Of a DNA stretch of 42,626 nucleotides, positions 5,611 through 14,522 are shown in pieces. The position numbers were made by a program, and so were the translations under genes. This stretch comes from a virus: IMG/VR virus record IMGVR_UViG_3300043331_000549, positions 1 to 42,626 of that record; one strand, given 5' to 3'. The notes below the pieces were generated by a model. The model did not search any database, was not told the origin of the DNA, and saw only the letters and a list, made by a program, of their open reading frames with translations. Every line of letters begins with the position of its first letter. Position 1 is the first letter of the stretch.

Positions 5611-6888
5611 ATGAAAATGCGAGCCCGTCAGCTCCAGCAACTCGAAGCACGCCGCCTTATGGCCGCCGACGCCGATGTGATTCTCGATATGTGGCCCGGC
5701 CCGCTGCATGGCGACCCGACCGAGATCGGCAAGTATGAAACCGACGACGGCACGCTCACGTTCAAGGCCGCCACGCCCGACGGCGAGCAATGGTTCAAGA
5801 CCGACGGCACGCTTGAGGGTACCGTGCCGTTCACGCCACCGGAGCCCGTGTATCCGATCCGTGAGGATTCGTACGAGCCTTACGACAGCCTGCGGATTCT
5901 GCACACGGTGAACTACAGCGACCCCGATGGACGCCACTTAACCTGGCAAAACCTCGATTACTGCGGCGAGGGCGTCACATTTGAAGACTGCGTCGCAAAC
6001 CCTCGCACCATGGACAATATCGGGATTAGCAGCGACACATTCGGCCCGTATCTCTCGGTGTCTGAGACCGTGAATGAGGAATCCCGATACTTTCTCGCCC
6101 GCGGAACGCAGGATCAGTGGCTCGAACTCCCGCCTGGATTCCACGAAATCGTTGTGGTTGATGCCAGCGTTATCGTGACGATCGATAAGGATACCGGCCC
6201 GGACACGCTGACCGACTTGCAGAGCGACTTCCAGTTGGAAGGTGTCGTTGGCTTCAAAGCGTCCGGGCTCTTCGTCGCAACCGAAGCGTACGTTGCCACC
6301 GACAGCGAGATCGGCGTCGTTACGACAGGACCAACCTACACTCCGCTGATCGATCTGACCGCATTTGAATTCCCGACGGAATTCCGTAGCTTCGATCAGT
6401 TCACCAACACTGGACTTGTCGTGACGCTGTGGGATCCCGTCTACGAACTCAGGTCGTATCACGTCCGTCCCAATGGCGACGTGCAACCGATGCCGCTTCC
6501 GCACCCGTCGGATGCCAGCCTGCGCATCGGCCACATCGGTGAGTATGAATTGGTCGACGGCTACGCGACACGCGATAACGTGACGTTCTACGCGGTCGAG
6601 TTGCCGCCAGTAAAGCTCTGGTCCGTCGGCGATCGTGCGATTGCGTTTCAAGACAAGGACAGCATTGACACGGGACGAGAGCTTACCGTGCGGCACCTGA
6701 TGGCCGGCGACGTGAATCTTGACGGCTTCTTTGACTCGTCCGACCTGATTGAACTTATGGCACGCGGCGAGTACGAGGATGGCATCGTTGGCAACTCGCA
6801 CCACCTCACGGGCGATTTTAACGGCGACGGTGAATTCGATACCAGCGACCTGATCACTGCCCTGGCCGAGGGACGATACCGCGCTTAG
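5611..6888 (+). CDS. Exported planctomycete-type protein with C-terminal dockerin repeats
   Basis: 425 aa. It begins MKMRARQLQQLEARRLMAAD, the LE.R.L.A-type N-terminus found on many planctomycete exported proteins. The middle is beta-rich with no catalytic motif I recognise. The end has two calcium-binding dockerin-type repeats (GDVNLDGFFDSSDL and GDFNGDGEFDTSDL, about residues 365-420). It is in the plus-strand lysogeny module behind the operator-controlled promoter, so it may be expressed from the prophage and change the host surface (lysogenic conversion). Its stop overlaps the convergent tailspike stop. Confidence 0.75.
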   Translation: MKMRARQLQQLEARRLMAADADVILDMWPGPLHGDPTEIGKYETDDGTLTFKAATPDGEQWFKTDGTLEGTVPFTPPEPVYPIREDSYEPYDSLRILHTVNYSDPDGRHLTWQNLDYCGEGVTFEDCVANPRTMDNIGISSDTFGPYLSVSETVNEESRYFLARGTQDQWLELPPGFHEIVVVDASVIVTIDKDTGPDTLTDLQSDFQLEGVVGFKASGLFVATEAYVATDSEIGVVTTGPTYTPLIDLTAFEFPTEFRSFDQFTNTGLVVTLWDPVYELRSYHVRPNGDVQPMPLPHPSDASLRIGHIGEYELVDGYATRDNVTFYAVELPPVKLWSVGDRAIAFQDKDSIDTGRELTVRHLMAGDVNLDGFFDSSDLIELMARGEYEDGIVGNSHHLTGDFNGDGEFDTSDLITALAEGRYRA

Positions 6889-8789
6889 AGATTCGCCATC
6901 GCCGTGAATACGCGCACGCCTGGACCGCCAGCCGTGGTGCAGATCCAACCAATCGGCTGACCGACTGATGGATTACTGTTCCATACGATATCACCCACGC
7001 GCCAAGTGCCGTCGGTGGGGATTCCCGTGTAGCGGACCTGCACAAGATTCCCCTCGATTTGACCTGCCCAAAACAGTGGGTCCGTGTGTGACGTCGATGT
7101 ATCGTAGCGTGTTCCTACGTTCTCAAAGATCGATCCTTGATCGACGATCGGACCCGCGGCAATCGTATATGCCGAAAAGCTTTTCACCTCATAGGCTTTC
7201 AGCAGATCCTTAAATTGATTTTTAGCGACCAAGATGCGGTCACGACGCTCGATGACGGCTGCCGGAGAGACTTCCAGATTCCCGTTCGAAAGCCAAATAC
7301 CCGTGCCGCCGTCGGCCGTATTTCCGTTGCCTTGAAAACGATTGCCGACAACCATTCCACGATCGATGTCCAATCGCATCAAGGCTTTATTCGTGCCCGT
7401 CAAGTCTCCCTCGACGATCAACGTATTACCTTCGATCTCGGGACGCTGTGCCTGACGAATTGCATTGCTCCCCGAAAACACCCACATCAGGTGTTCGCGA
7501 TTGAGATACTGTGTCTTTCGCAGGGTGTTGCCGCGAATTTTGTAGTGTCCCTGCTGATTTGAGGAAATCTCAGCCTGCAAACAGCGATACTCAGCGTTCG
7601 TGACCACATTGCCTTCAGCTATGACGGGGACATAACCGCCATACAGATAAATTCCCATGCCGTTGACGACGTTCTCGACGATGTTGTTAGCCACAATGAC
7701 TGCGTCATGCTGCGTCCCGCCACCCGAGACAGCCCACGCTAATACACGAATCCCTTTGCAGCGTCCGGCGGTATCATTCGTGTAACCATAAAGATTCGTA
7801 TCCTTCACGATATTGCCGACGATCGTCGCGGAACCTGGGCCGTGATACTGAATCCCCGCTTGCAGATTGACGTCACCCCCGTTGCTGTTCATGCCAGAGC
7901 GTTCGATAACGTTGCCCGTCACCGCTACATTGACGCCGTTGCCGGCTTCGGCCGAATTTTCCTCGTTGATGTAAATGCCGCTCCAATTCGTGTTCCTCAC
8001 CACGTTGCCGGTGCACGCCACCGACCACTGCGACTCCGGAGCTTCCGCCGAAGAGTCACCATAATTGACGGTGATTCCTTCCTTCCGTTTGAAGTCGACC
8101 TGATTCACCGGCTCCGTACCATCGGTCAGCCGCGAGACCACGATGTTGTTGCTGATCACCGCCTCCGGTGTCCACAAATTCAGACTGATGCCCGTCTTAT
8201 TGTTCGAGTTGCAGATATTTTGCGATAGGATGATCCCGTAAGGCGGACCTTCCGTGGCATCCGTGTTGATCAAGATATCGCCGCTTTCGCCGGTCGTTGG
8301 GAATGGGTTGTCATAGAAGCGATTGCCGATCATCCGCGCGGCCCGCTGCGCGTGCAGATGCACGACGTAGCCGGGAAAATTGGTGAAATGGCACGCCTCG
8401 ATCTCGACGTCCTCGCAGTCAAATGCATAGACCGCATTCTGTTCGTCGGTGCCGCCGGGCGAGTAGGCCGAACCTTTGCCCTCGAACAATAGCCGATTGA
8501 ACCGGATCCGCTTGGCCCCGTTCATGTAAAACGCGCGGCCAATCGTGTTGCTGGCGCTGACCTGAATCTTGCTCTTGCGACCGCAGCCCTCGAGAAACCA
8601 ATCGTTGTTCGCCGACGTCAGCGAGACATTCCCATCGAGCGGGTAGGTGCCTGGCGGAAGAAACAGCGGTTCGCCGGCTGCGATCGCCGCAGTGATCGCC
8701 GTATCGGCATCGGTGCCCGCGACATAACCGAATTCGAAAATCGAGCGAATTGTCCGCTGGGCAACCAGCGTCCTAGGTTTGAGTGCCAT
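6885..8789 (-). CDS. Tailspike-like right-handed beta-helix protein
   Basis: 634 aa. Residues about 15-60 have the pectate-lyase-superfamily entry pattern (FEFGYVAGTDADTAITAAIA, then FLPPGTYPLDGNV). A long array of parallel beta-helix coils follows, with repeated asparagine-rich turns (V.GN.V..T). A short C-terminal domain has aromatic and glycine residues. As the last gene of the tail module it is the best candidate for the receptor-binding or polysaccharide-degrading spike. The beta-helix fold is well supported; the enzyme activity and substrate are not visible. Confidence 0.75.
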   Translation of the reverse strand: MALKPRTLVAQRTIRSIFEFGYVAGTDADTAITAAIAAGEPLFLPPGTYPLDGNVSLTSANNDWFLEGCGRKSKIQVSASNTIGRAFYMNGAKRIRFNRLLFEGKGSAYSPGGTDEQNAVYAFDCEDVEIEACHFTNFPGYVVHLHAQRAARMIGNRFYDNPFPTTGESGDILINTDATEGPPYGIILSQNICNSNNKTGISLNLWTPEAVISNNIVVSRLTDGTEPVNQVDFKRKEGITVNYGDSSAEAPESQWSVACTGNVVRNTNWSGIYINEENSAEAGNGVNVAVTGNVIERSGMNSNGGDVNLQAGIQYHGPGSATIVGNIVKDTNLYGYTNDTAGRCKGIRVLAWAVSGGGTQHDAVIVANNIVENVVNGMGIYLYGGYVPVIAEGNVVTNAEYRCLQAEISSNQQGHYKIRGNTLRKTQYLNREHLMWVFSGSNAIRQAQRPEIEGNTLIVEGDLTGTNKALMRLDIDRGMVVGNRFQGNGNTADGGTGIWLSNGNLEVSPAAVIERRDRILVAKNQFKDLLKAYEVKSFSAYTIAAGPIVDQGSIFENVGTRYDTSTSHTDPLFWAGQIEGNLVQVRYTGIPTDGTWRVGDIVWNSNPSVGQPIGWICTTAGGPGVRVFTAMANL

Positions 8790-8801
8790 CTCGCATCCTT
8801 C

Positions 8802-9608
8802 CTATGATTGCAGACCCCAACCCAGAATCGCTGCCGTGAAATTGCCACCGCTGATTTCCAGGATATAGAGTATTTCCCGCATCCCGATCCAACTATCCGT
8901 AGGCAGCGTGTCGACGTAGGTCCCGACCGACTTGTCCCAGTACACGTACGGCCCCTGCGTGCCGAGGTTATAGGTCGCCCCACCCTCGAGCAACGCGTCA
9001 TCGATCGAAATTTCGCCGTTCATCTGCACACGGATGTTGTTGGCGTCAATCACTTCGGCCAGTACCCACAGCGGCACGTGCGAACTGTTGACATCGTCCA
9101 CGATGGTCGAGCCGTCGAGCGGCTTGCCGATGTCCGCTGCCACTAGGCCGTGAGCCGTCGCCGCGATCGTTACGCCGCCGCCCGAGAGTCCGGACAACTG
9201 CGATTGGATCGCCGCGATATCCGCTTCGAGGGCGTCCAGTTGAGCCTTGATGCCTCCCGACTCTGCAGGCTTGACGCTGCCGTTGCTCGGCCCGGAATCA
9301 AAGACAGCTGTCCCCATGAGGTGCAACTCATGCGCGGCGGCCGACGCACTCCAGCTCACGATAATCGACTCGCCAGGACGCAGGTTGCGAACGCTCTGGC
9401 CCGTGCTTGAGACGGGCAGCAGATTCGTCGTGCTCGTATTGCAGACCCAACGTGACCTGCCCGACGGCACGGTGCACGTGTGGGCATTGTTGCTAGAGTT
9501 GATGAGCGAAACAAACTTTGCGGTCGTCAGCGTGAACGTGCCGCTCGTTGAGGCGATCACGTTGGGATTTTCGAAGATATTGCGTGCGGTTCCGCCGATT
9601 GCCGTCAT
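8802..9608 (-). CDS. Tail fibre/baseplate-associated structural protein (268 aa)
   Basis: The N-terminal half is Ser/Thr/Ala-rich beta structure. A short coiled coil (IKAQLDALEADIAAIQSQL, about residues 120-138) is typical of trimerising virion proteins. It is followed by a beta domain resembling small fibre or decoration domains. It lies just upstream of the tailspike gene and probably forms its attachment or a second fibre. The role is assigned from position and the coiled coil, not by sequence family. Confidence 0.5.
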   Translation of the reverse strand: MTAIGGTARNIFENPNVIASTSGTFTLTTAKFVSLINSSNNAHTCTVPSGRSRWVCNTSTTNLLPVSSTGQSVRNLRPGESIIVSWSASAAAHELHLMGTAVFDSGPSNGSVKPAESGGIKAQLDALEADIAAIQSQLSGLSGGGVTIAATAHGLVAADIGKPLDGSTIVDDVNSSHVPLWVLAEVIDANNIRVQMNGEISIDDALLEGGATYNLGTQGPYVYWDKSVGTYVDTLPTDSWIGMREILYILEISGGNFTAAILGWGLQS

Positions 9609-9619
9609 GACTGTAAGTC

Positions 9620-10273
9620 CTATACAAAAAACACGCGATTCGCGCCACTGCCATCATTAAGCGTCCTGCCCGGCGGCGCAAAGACGATCCCAGTCGCTTC
9701 TTGGCCAAACATGTCAAATACAAGGTGAATCAAGGAGTCCGCATTCCAGCCGGGCAACGCGACGACGGGATTGACGATCGACGCCAAGTTGGGCGTTACG
9801 CGATAATCAGGCATCGACCAGTCCGTCGCCGACTCATCCCAGCTAATGGGACCAAGCAGTGCGGAGCGATCGATTCCACCTTCGCCAGCCAGCGTGACGA
9901 AACCGCCGACGTCGAGCACACGATTCACCGCATAGATGTCATAGAGCTTGGGTTGATGATCCGATGCACCCGGAGTCACCGTGTCGCCTGCATCGGTGGC
10001 GTAACCGTACATCTGCAGCACGACGCTGGAATACACCTGCGATGGAATGCCCCCGAGCGCCGCCGATCGGCCAAAACGCAGGCCGCGAGACTGACGTACC
10101 TGTGGCGTCGATGTGAAGGTTGGCGCGATGACCGTCGAGCCAGGCAACGGATCTTGCTCGCCGGTGCCAGGCGTCCACCACGTCCAGTGATACGGGCTCT
10201 GGGCAATCCCCGTGAAATCGATCTCGAATCCCGGTGGAGCAACTTGTGCACAACAACACCAGAACGTCATCAT
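9620..10273 (-). CDS. Tail-module structural protein (217 aa)
   Basis: The start is the ATG at 10273, whose A is shared with the TGA of the upstream gene (TGATGATG). The N-terminus MMTFWCCCAQVAPPG has three adjacent cysteines, an unusual feature also typical of lipid-modified or metal-binding ends. The rest is beta-rich (PPGFEIDFTGIAQSPYHWTW...). No family recognised. Its position between tape measure and tailspike suggests a tail tip or baseplate part. Confidence 0.5.
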   Translation of the reverse strand: MMTFWCCCAQVAPPGFEIDFTGIAQSPYHWTWWTPGTGEQDPLPGSTVIAPTFTSTPQVRQSRGLRFGRSAALGGIPSQVYSSVVLQMYGYATDAGDTVTPGASDHQPKLYDIYAVNRVLDVGGFVTLAGEGGIDRSALLGPISWDESATDWSMPDYRVTPNLASIVNPVVALPGWNADSLIHLVFDMFGQEATGIVFAPPGRTLNDGSGANRVFFV

Positions 10274-10875
10274 CAGCCTCCCGCCTCTTGGCAATCGGAC
10301 GAGTAGGCTTCCCAGCGGCTCGTGCCACCGACGGCGTCATAGACAAGCTCAGCCCAAACGGTGATACCCGCTTCGATCGAGACGTAGGTCGTCGGCAGGA
10401 ATACGGAGGCATTGCCGGAGGCGAAATGCCCATCGAGCGGCTTGACGCTGCCGATTGTGCCCGTCGCTCCCGCCGCGATCGCCGAGGATGCCACCCCGCG
10501 AATCCGCGTTGCCGACCACGCCGTCTGGGCGTACCAGACTTCATTGACGGGTGTCGAGGCAGTCCAGCGGAACGACGGCCAGACCGCGAGCACGCGTGAG
10601 CCCGACCAGATTTTCTGACGGCCGTTGAATACCTGGACCGTGTCGTATGTCTCTGCCGAAGCCGTCAGCGAGGCCGGCGAGAACGTGCCCTGGGCCAGCT
10701 TGCAGTTGCCGATGGCGTCGTGCTCGATATCGGCACTGGCCACCAGCAGCAAGGGAATCCCCAGCGGCGGCGCGCTGACCGTCTCGCGGCGGCGGATAGG
10801 CGCGATCTCCTGCCGCTCCACCCAGCGGACGGCACTCCCGATCCTGCGTTGCCAGCCCTTGCTAATCCGCGTCAC
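10273..10875 (-). CDS. Tail-module structural protein (200 aa)
   Basis: A basic N-terminus (MTRISKGWQRRIGSAVRW) precedes a beta-rich body that reads like a virion domain with many aromatic residues (VLAVWPSFRWTASTPVNEVW). The stop overlaps the next start. No family recognised. With its neighbours 9620 and 10878 it forms the block that in siphoviruses encodes distal tail and tail-tip proteins. Confidence 0.5.
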   Translation of the reverse strand: MTRISKGWQRRIGSAVRWVERQEIAPIRRRETVSAPPLGIPLLLVASADIEHDAIGNCKLAQGTFSPASLTASAETYDTVQVFNGRQKIWSGSRVLAVWPSFRWTASTPVNEVWYAQTAWSATRIRGVASSAIAAGATGTIGSVKPLDGHFASGNASVFLPTTYVSIEAGITVWAELVYDAVGGTSRWEAYSSDCQEAGG

Positions 10876-10877
10876 GA

Positions 10878-11762
10878 TCAGATTCCGGGGATGAGGTTGT
10901 AATCTTCCAGTTCCAGCGTCTGGAAACTGATAAAATGCGGCGCCGCGGCCTCGGCCAGCAGCGTGCCGTCGGCGGCCAGTTTGACGGGCGTCGTCACCGG
11001 CAGCCGCGTCTTCTTATCGATCGCCTGGATCGGGTCCTGCCCCACCGCCGGCCGATACCGCCAGCCGCGGTTCATGATCACGCGGTCCCAGGTCTTCGGG
11101 TTGTAGGCGAACCGCAGCGTGGCCGTGTAATAGCTCACGTTCGCTTCGTACTGGATATCGGAGGCCTGGATCGGCAGTAGCTTGACCGTGCGGGGAGCAC
11201 CGCCGCGGAAGGTCACTGAATTGGCCGTGCGATGATATTGCAGCCCCAGATCAATGATCTCCTGCAGCGTCGCGTAGACCTTCTCAACCACCAGCACCGG
11301 ATAGAGCACCGGTTCTTCGATCGCCGTGTCGAAGGGATCGCCGAGCGTGTTGACGATCGGTGCGTCGTTGCGGTCCTTCTCGATCGCCTCGGTCGATTCG
11401 ATCCACTCCAGCCGCTCGCGGTTCGGCTTGTCGAGCGGATTGGGCGGCTGATCATTGGGCGTCGTGTTCGCCGGCAGCCGGCCGTAGGTCGCCGTGGCGT
11501 ACCAGCGTAAGCCGCTGTCGTCCCGCATTTGCAGGTCGACGTCAAGGCAATACGCGGACGTATCGAGGAAGCCGTCGTAGTCGTAATAATCGTAGATCGC
11601 TGGTAACTGATCAACCGCCGCCACCTGGCCCTCCGAGTAGACAATCGCTGGCTGCATGATGCTGTCGCAGTTGACGTAGAAATCGACCGTGTATTCGTTC
11701 CGGTAGCTCGTGCCGAACTTGCCTTTAGTCGTCCGCCTGCGTTTGACTTCCGAGACTGCCAT
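10878..11762 (-). CDS. Probable distal tail or tail-tip protein (294 aa)
   Basis: It is the first gene after the tape measure, the usual place of the distal tail protein. The N-terminus is basic (KRRRTTKGKFG), followed by a beta-sandwich-like region rich in Tyr and Asp (AIYDYYDYDGFLD). The sequence does not match the distal tail families I know, so the call rests on synteny and size. The stop is separated by two bases from the next ATG. Confidence 0.5.
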   Translation of the reverse strand: MAVSEVKRRRTTKGKFGTSYRNEYTVDFYVNCDSIMQPAIVYSEGQVAAVDQLPAIYDYYDYDGFLDTSAYCLDVDLQMRDDSGLRWYATATYGRLPANTTPNDQPPNPLDKPNRERLEWIESTEAIEKDRNDAPIVNTLGDPFDTAIEEPVLYPVLVVEKVYATLQEIIDLGLQYHRTANSVTFRGGAPRTVKLLPIQASDIQYEANVSYYTATLRFAYNPKTWDRVIMNRGWRYRPAVGQDPIQAIDKKTRLPVTTPVKLAADGTLLAEAAAPHFISFQTLELEDYNLIPGI

Positions 11763-11764
11763 TG

Positions 11765-13297
11765 TTACCCCGCGAAGACGTCTTCCAGTCCTTGCCGTCC
11801 TTGTGCCACCAGTTCCGCGATGCCACCGGCCATGTCACGCTGCTGCACCAGCTGCTCTTGCAACACGCGGTTTACACGATCACTCTGGCGACTCGCGGCA
11901 TAGGCCGCTGACGTGCCACGCTCCAAGGCTTCGTTGGGTGCAAACGGCGTATCGGATGTCGCGTCCTGCTTGCGGATGCGAGCCATCGCCAAACGGAATT
12001 CCGCAGCCGCGGCATGGTGCCGGCCGGTGAACGCACCGAGCAGGAATTGCCGCTGGTTATCGACCAACGCCTTGCGGCCCTGCATGAGGGAATCCCGCAG
12101 CCGTTCGCCGAGCGTCTTGACCTTGCCGCCTTCTTTGTCCGACTCTTCGCCAATCATCTGCGTGAAGGAGTTGATCCAGCGTTTGCCGGCTTCGCGGCCC
12201 ATATTCACGAGCGTCGGAATCGCTTGGGCTTCCGCTCTGCGAGTATCGGCGATGGCGCCACGCTCTCTGGCTAACTGCACACGAGCAGGATCAAAGCCTG
12301 GCTGCATCGCCATCGTGGACGCGACGCCTCGCACGCCAAAGCTTTTCAGCATGTCGGGTGCTGCTGTGCCAGCAGCGACGCCCATTTTTAAATCACGGCG
12401 AACGATAAAGTCAGTGATCGCTTTTTGTGCTGACGTCTGACCCGTCGCCAATCGCTGAAAGAAACCTGGGCCAGCAGCCGGTCCGCCCTGAGCGACACGT
12501 AGATCGCGCTCGATAATCTTGGCACCCTTGATTGCTTCCTCCAAAGCCTTGATGCCACTGGTCGCCGCCGGCGCGATGTCAATGACGATACGTTCCTTGA
12601 AACCGCCGATCGACTTTCCGAGCCTCGTCATCGCGTCATTAAATTCTTCCACTTGCTTGATGCGGTCCCGGCTGATCGCAATCCCCAACTGCTCAGCCTG
12701 CCGATGGAATTCCTCCAGCCCGGCAGCTCCCTTGCCGAGCATCTGCACCATCGCGACGCCCTCGCTGTCGAATAGCTTAAACGCCAGGCGAACGCGGTCG
12801 GATTGATTCGTCACGCCGCTCATTGCGTCCGCGATGCGTTCGAGCATCCGATCGGGCGTGAGCATTTCCAGCTTTTGTGCTTCCAGGCCGAGTTCTTTCA
12901 GTGCCGGGGCCGCTTCGCCTTTGCCGACGGATGCGACTTCAGAGATGCGTCGCACCATCCGCTGCAGCGCCATGTCGAGCGTCCGCGAGCCGATTCCCTC
13001 CAGTTCAGCCCCCAGCCGCAGCCCGGCCAGCTTCTCACTGGCGATCCCGAGCTTGTCGGACGTCTTCCCCAGTGCATCCAGTTCCTCAGCGGTCGCCCGG
13101 ATATTTGAGACCAACCGGCCGGTGCTAAAAGCCGCAAAGCCGACCGCCATCGTACGGCCTAGCAGACGGATACTGCGGTCGGCCGCCGTCACGCCTGTGG
13201 CGAGCCGGCCCAGTGAGCGCCGCGACTCGTTCATCCCACGGACAAAACCCGTGTGCCGCGAAACGACGTTGACCGCGATGGTGCCGATAACGCTCAA
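11765..13297 (-). CDS. Tail tape measure protein
   Basis: 510 aa. The N-terminal half is helical and Arg/Ala-rich, with the TMP-like start (IAVNVVSRHTGFVRGMNESRR) and heptad-like segments. A glycine/alanine-rich hydrophobic stretch (LLGRTMAVGFAAFSTG) lies near residue 50. The rest is helical, with the usual Lys/Arg/Gln-rich C-terminal part. The protein is short for the family, implying a short flexible tail, since tape measure length sets tail length. It sits directly after the frameshifted chaperone genes, the classical order. Confidence 0.8.
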   Translation of the reverse strand: MSVIGTIAVNVVSRHTGFVRGMNESRRSLGRLATGVTAADRSIRLLGRTMAVGFAAFSTGRLVSNIRATAEELDALGKTSDKLGIASEKLAGLRLGAELEGIGSRTLDMALQRMVRRISEVASVGKGEAAPALKELGLEAQKLEMLTPDRMLERIADAMSGVTNQSDRVRLAFKLFDSEGVAMVQMLGKGAAGLEEFHRQAEQLGIAISRDRIKQVEEFNDAMTRLGKSIGGFKERIVIDIAPAATSGIKALEEAIKGAKIIERDLRVAQGGPAAGPGFFQRLATGQTSAQKAITDFIVRRDLKMGVAAGTAAPDMLKSFGVRGVASTMAMQPGFDPARVQLARERGAIADTRRAEAQAIPTLVNMGREAGKRWINSFTQMIGEESDKEGGKVKTLGERLRDSLMQGRKALVDNQRQFLLGAFTGRHHAAAAEFRLAMARIRKQDATSDTPFAPNEALERGTSAAYAASRQSDRVNRVLQEQLVQQRDMAGGIAELVAQGRQGLEDVFAG

Positions 13298-13298
13298 A

Positions 13299-14023
13299 TC
13301 ACATCATCCTGGATAAATTCGCCAGCACTTCATCATCCGAGAGATAGCGAGACTTCTCCCGCTGCTCCCGTAGCCACTGCGGCAGCGGCATAAAATCCTG
13401 CGGCTCTCGCATGTCCGCTTCCGTCGGGCATTTGCCCGCCCTTGCCATGATCTGCGTCGTGGCCGCATTCTCGATCTGGGCAGCCAGCAGCCCGCCAATC
13501 CGCCATTGCTCCAGCCGCTCCAAGCGATCCGCCGCAAAGCGTTCCTCGAATTCCTGCGGTGTCATCCGATCCAGCAGCTCGTCCACATGCACCCAGCCCA
13601 GCCGATCCGCCAGCCGGATCGCAAACCGCCGTCGCGGATCGGCCGCTAGTTTTTTTCCAGTTCCTCAATCCGCTCCGCTTCGCTGCCGGCTCCCATCTGG
13701 CAATGCTGGTCGATCACGGTGATCAGGCGGTTGGTCACCATCGCGTCGAGCGACTCGATCATGGCTAGATCGCTATCCCCATAGATCCGGTGGCCGTCTT
13801 CGTCGACGAGCGTCAGTTGAATCAGCAGTGCCCGATAGCTGACGTGCTCGCCGTCGCCGTTTTTCTGTTGTTCATCGAGCATCCGCCGTTCGACGGCAGC
13901 CCGTTCCCGCTCGGAAAGCGAACTGATGCGGACTTGGGCGCCCGGCCGCAGCCAGTCGGCGGCATAGATGCCGTAGCGTCGCACGCTGTAAGGTGCCAGG
14001 TCATCAAACTTGATGAGCGCCAT
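13299..14023 (-). CDS. Tail assembly chaperone, long form made by -1 frameshift
   Basis: A -1 shift at A AAA AAC (13655-13649), six bases before the TAG stop (13646), joins the 14023 frame to the frame ending at 13299, giving 241 aa. The joined reading (EKN then LAADPRRRFAIRLADRLG) makes a continuous domain. The second part (MTPQEFEERFAADRLERLEQ) resembles the T domain of lambda GT-type chaperones (DUF4035-like). GT proteins bind the tail tube and tape measure during assembly. A GTG-initiated short form from 13592 is possible but less likely. Confidence 0.75.
13601..13655 (-). promoter_or_regulatory. Programmed -1 ribosomal frameshift signal
   Basis: The slippery heptamer A AAA AAC is in the correct phase (GAA AAA AAC TAG). 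Five bases downstream a perfect 9-bp stem, GCCGATCCG (13643-13635) with CGGATCGGC (13609-13601), closes a 25-base loop. Slippery site, spacer and stem together are the textbook stimulator of -1 frameshifting, here in the gene pair where siphoviruses use it. Confidence 0.85.
13646..14023 (-). CDS. Tail assembly chaperone, short form (gpG-like, 125 aa)
   Basis: The ATG at 14023 overlaps the TAA of the upstream gene. The protein begins MALIKFDDLAPYSVRRYGIY, followed by a helical ISSLSERERAAVERRM region and an acidic helical end (EAERIEELEKN), typical of short tail chaperones. Size and place between tail tube and tape measure agree. Most ribosomes should stop at the TAG at 13646, giving this form in excess over the frameshifted one. 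Confidence 0.75.
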   Translation of the reverse strand: MALIKFDDLAPYSVRRYGIYAADWLRPGAQVRISSLSERERAAVERRMLDEQQKNGDGEHVSYRALLIQLTLVDEDGHRIYGDSDLAMIESLDAMVTNRLITVIDQHCQMGAGSEAERIEELEKN

Positions 14024-14313
14024 TATTTCTTCGCTTTCTCGATTGCAGGTGCCGTTCGCACCTCGGAACTCGATTCGCCGCCGTGGTGCTTCTGCACCGC
14101 CTGCTTGATCTCGTTGACGAGCGACTCGGACAATCCCGGTTCCAGCAGACAGATCGCCGAGCCCGGCTCACGGCCGACAATCCCGACCCGCTTGGCGACC
14201 GGGCCGCGGCCGGTCACGTAGATCGCGTCGACGCCGGCATCGACGTCGTCGATCAGTTCACCGGCGAGACCACGCCGGCTCTTACCACGAATCGCTTCAA
14301 TCGAAATTCCCAT
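14023..14313 (-). CDS. Hypothetical tail-module protein (96 aa)
   Basis: The ATG at 14313 is chosen over 14316 because GGAGG lies five bases before it. The sequence starts MGISIEAIRGKSRRG and contains a beta-rich stretch with several Gly (AIYVTGRGPVAKRVGIVGREPG). The Lys-rich end overlaps the chaperone start. No family recognised; it may be a small accessory of the tail tube or chaperone genes. Confidence 0.5.
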   Translation of the reverse strand: MGISIEAIRGKSRRGLAGELIDDVDAGVDAIYVTGRGPVAKRVGIVGREPGSAICLLEPGLSESLVNEIKQAVQKHHGGESSSEVRTAPAIEKAKK

Positions 14314-14519
14314 CATTCCCTCCGAAAGTCTCGTGCTTCTTCCTCGGCAATCGTGCAGCGGAGTGCACTTTCCCGATCGACCGGACCGTAATAGGCGAGC
14401 GGATGAACATTGTGGCGCCAGCGTCCGCACGAATACTGCCAGCCGCGTTCGGTCAGAAAGGCGACTTCCACTTCCAGTAACATCCTCCGTGCCGCCCGCA
14501 GATCCTTAATCGTCGCCAT
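14313..14519 (-). CDS. Small hypothetical protein (68 aa), 'ERGW' type
   Basis: It begins MATIKDLRAARRMLLEVEVA and contains FLTERGWQYSC, then GRWRHNVHP. The segment helix-ERGW-x-W/aromatic resembles two small early proteins at 36592-36831 (LLDQGWEQSYF) and 37470-37649 (IEERGWRFGML). All three have an N-terminal helix and a single Gly-Trp turn, so they may be one small-protein family used in several places. Function unknown. Confidence 0.5.
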   Translation of the reverse strand: MATIKDLRAARRMLLEVEVAFLTERGWQYSCGRWRHNVHPLAYYGPVDRESALRCTIAEEEARDFRRE

Positions 14520-14522
14520 GCC

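Noticed and set aside
5938-6948. Minus-strand frame of 336 codons opposite the dockerin gene
   Set aside because: The plus-strand product has clear domains and the antisense product has none. It is a GC-rich shadow.
13299-13592. Independent GTG-started chaperone gene
   Set aside because: The reading frame continues with conserved sequence upstream to the slippery site, so it is better explained as the second half of a frameshift product.
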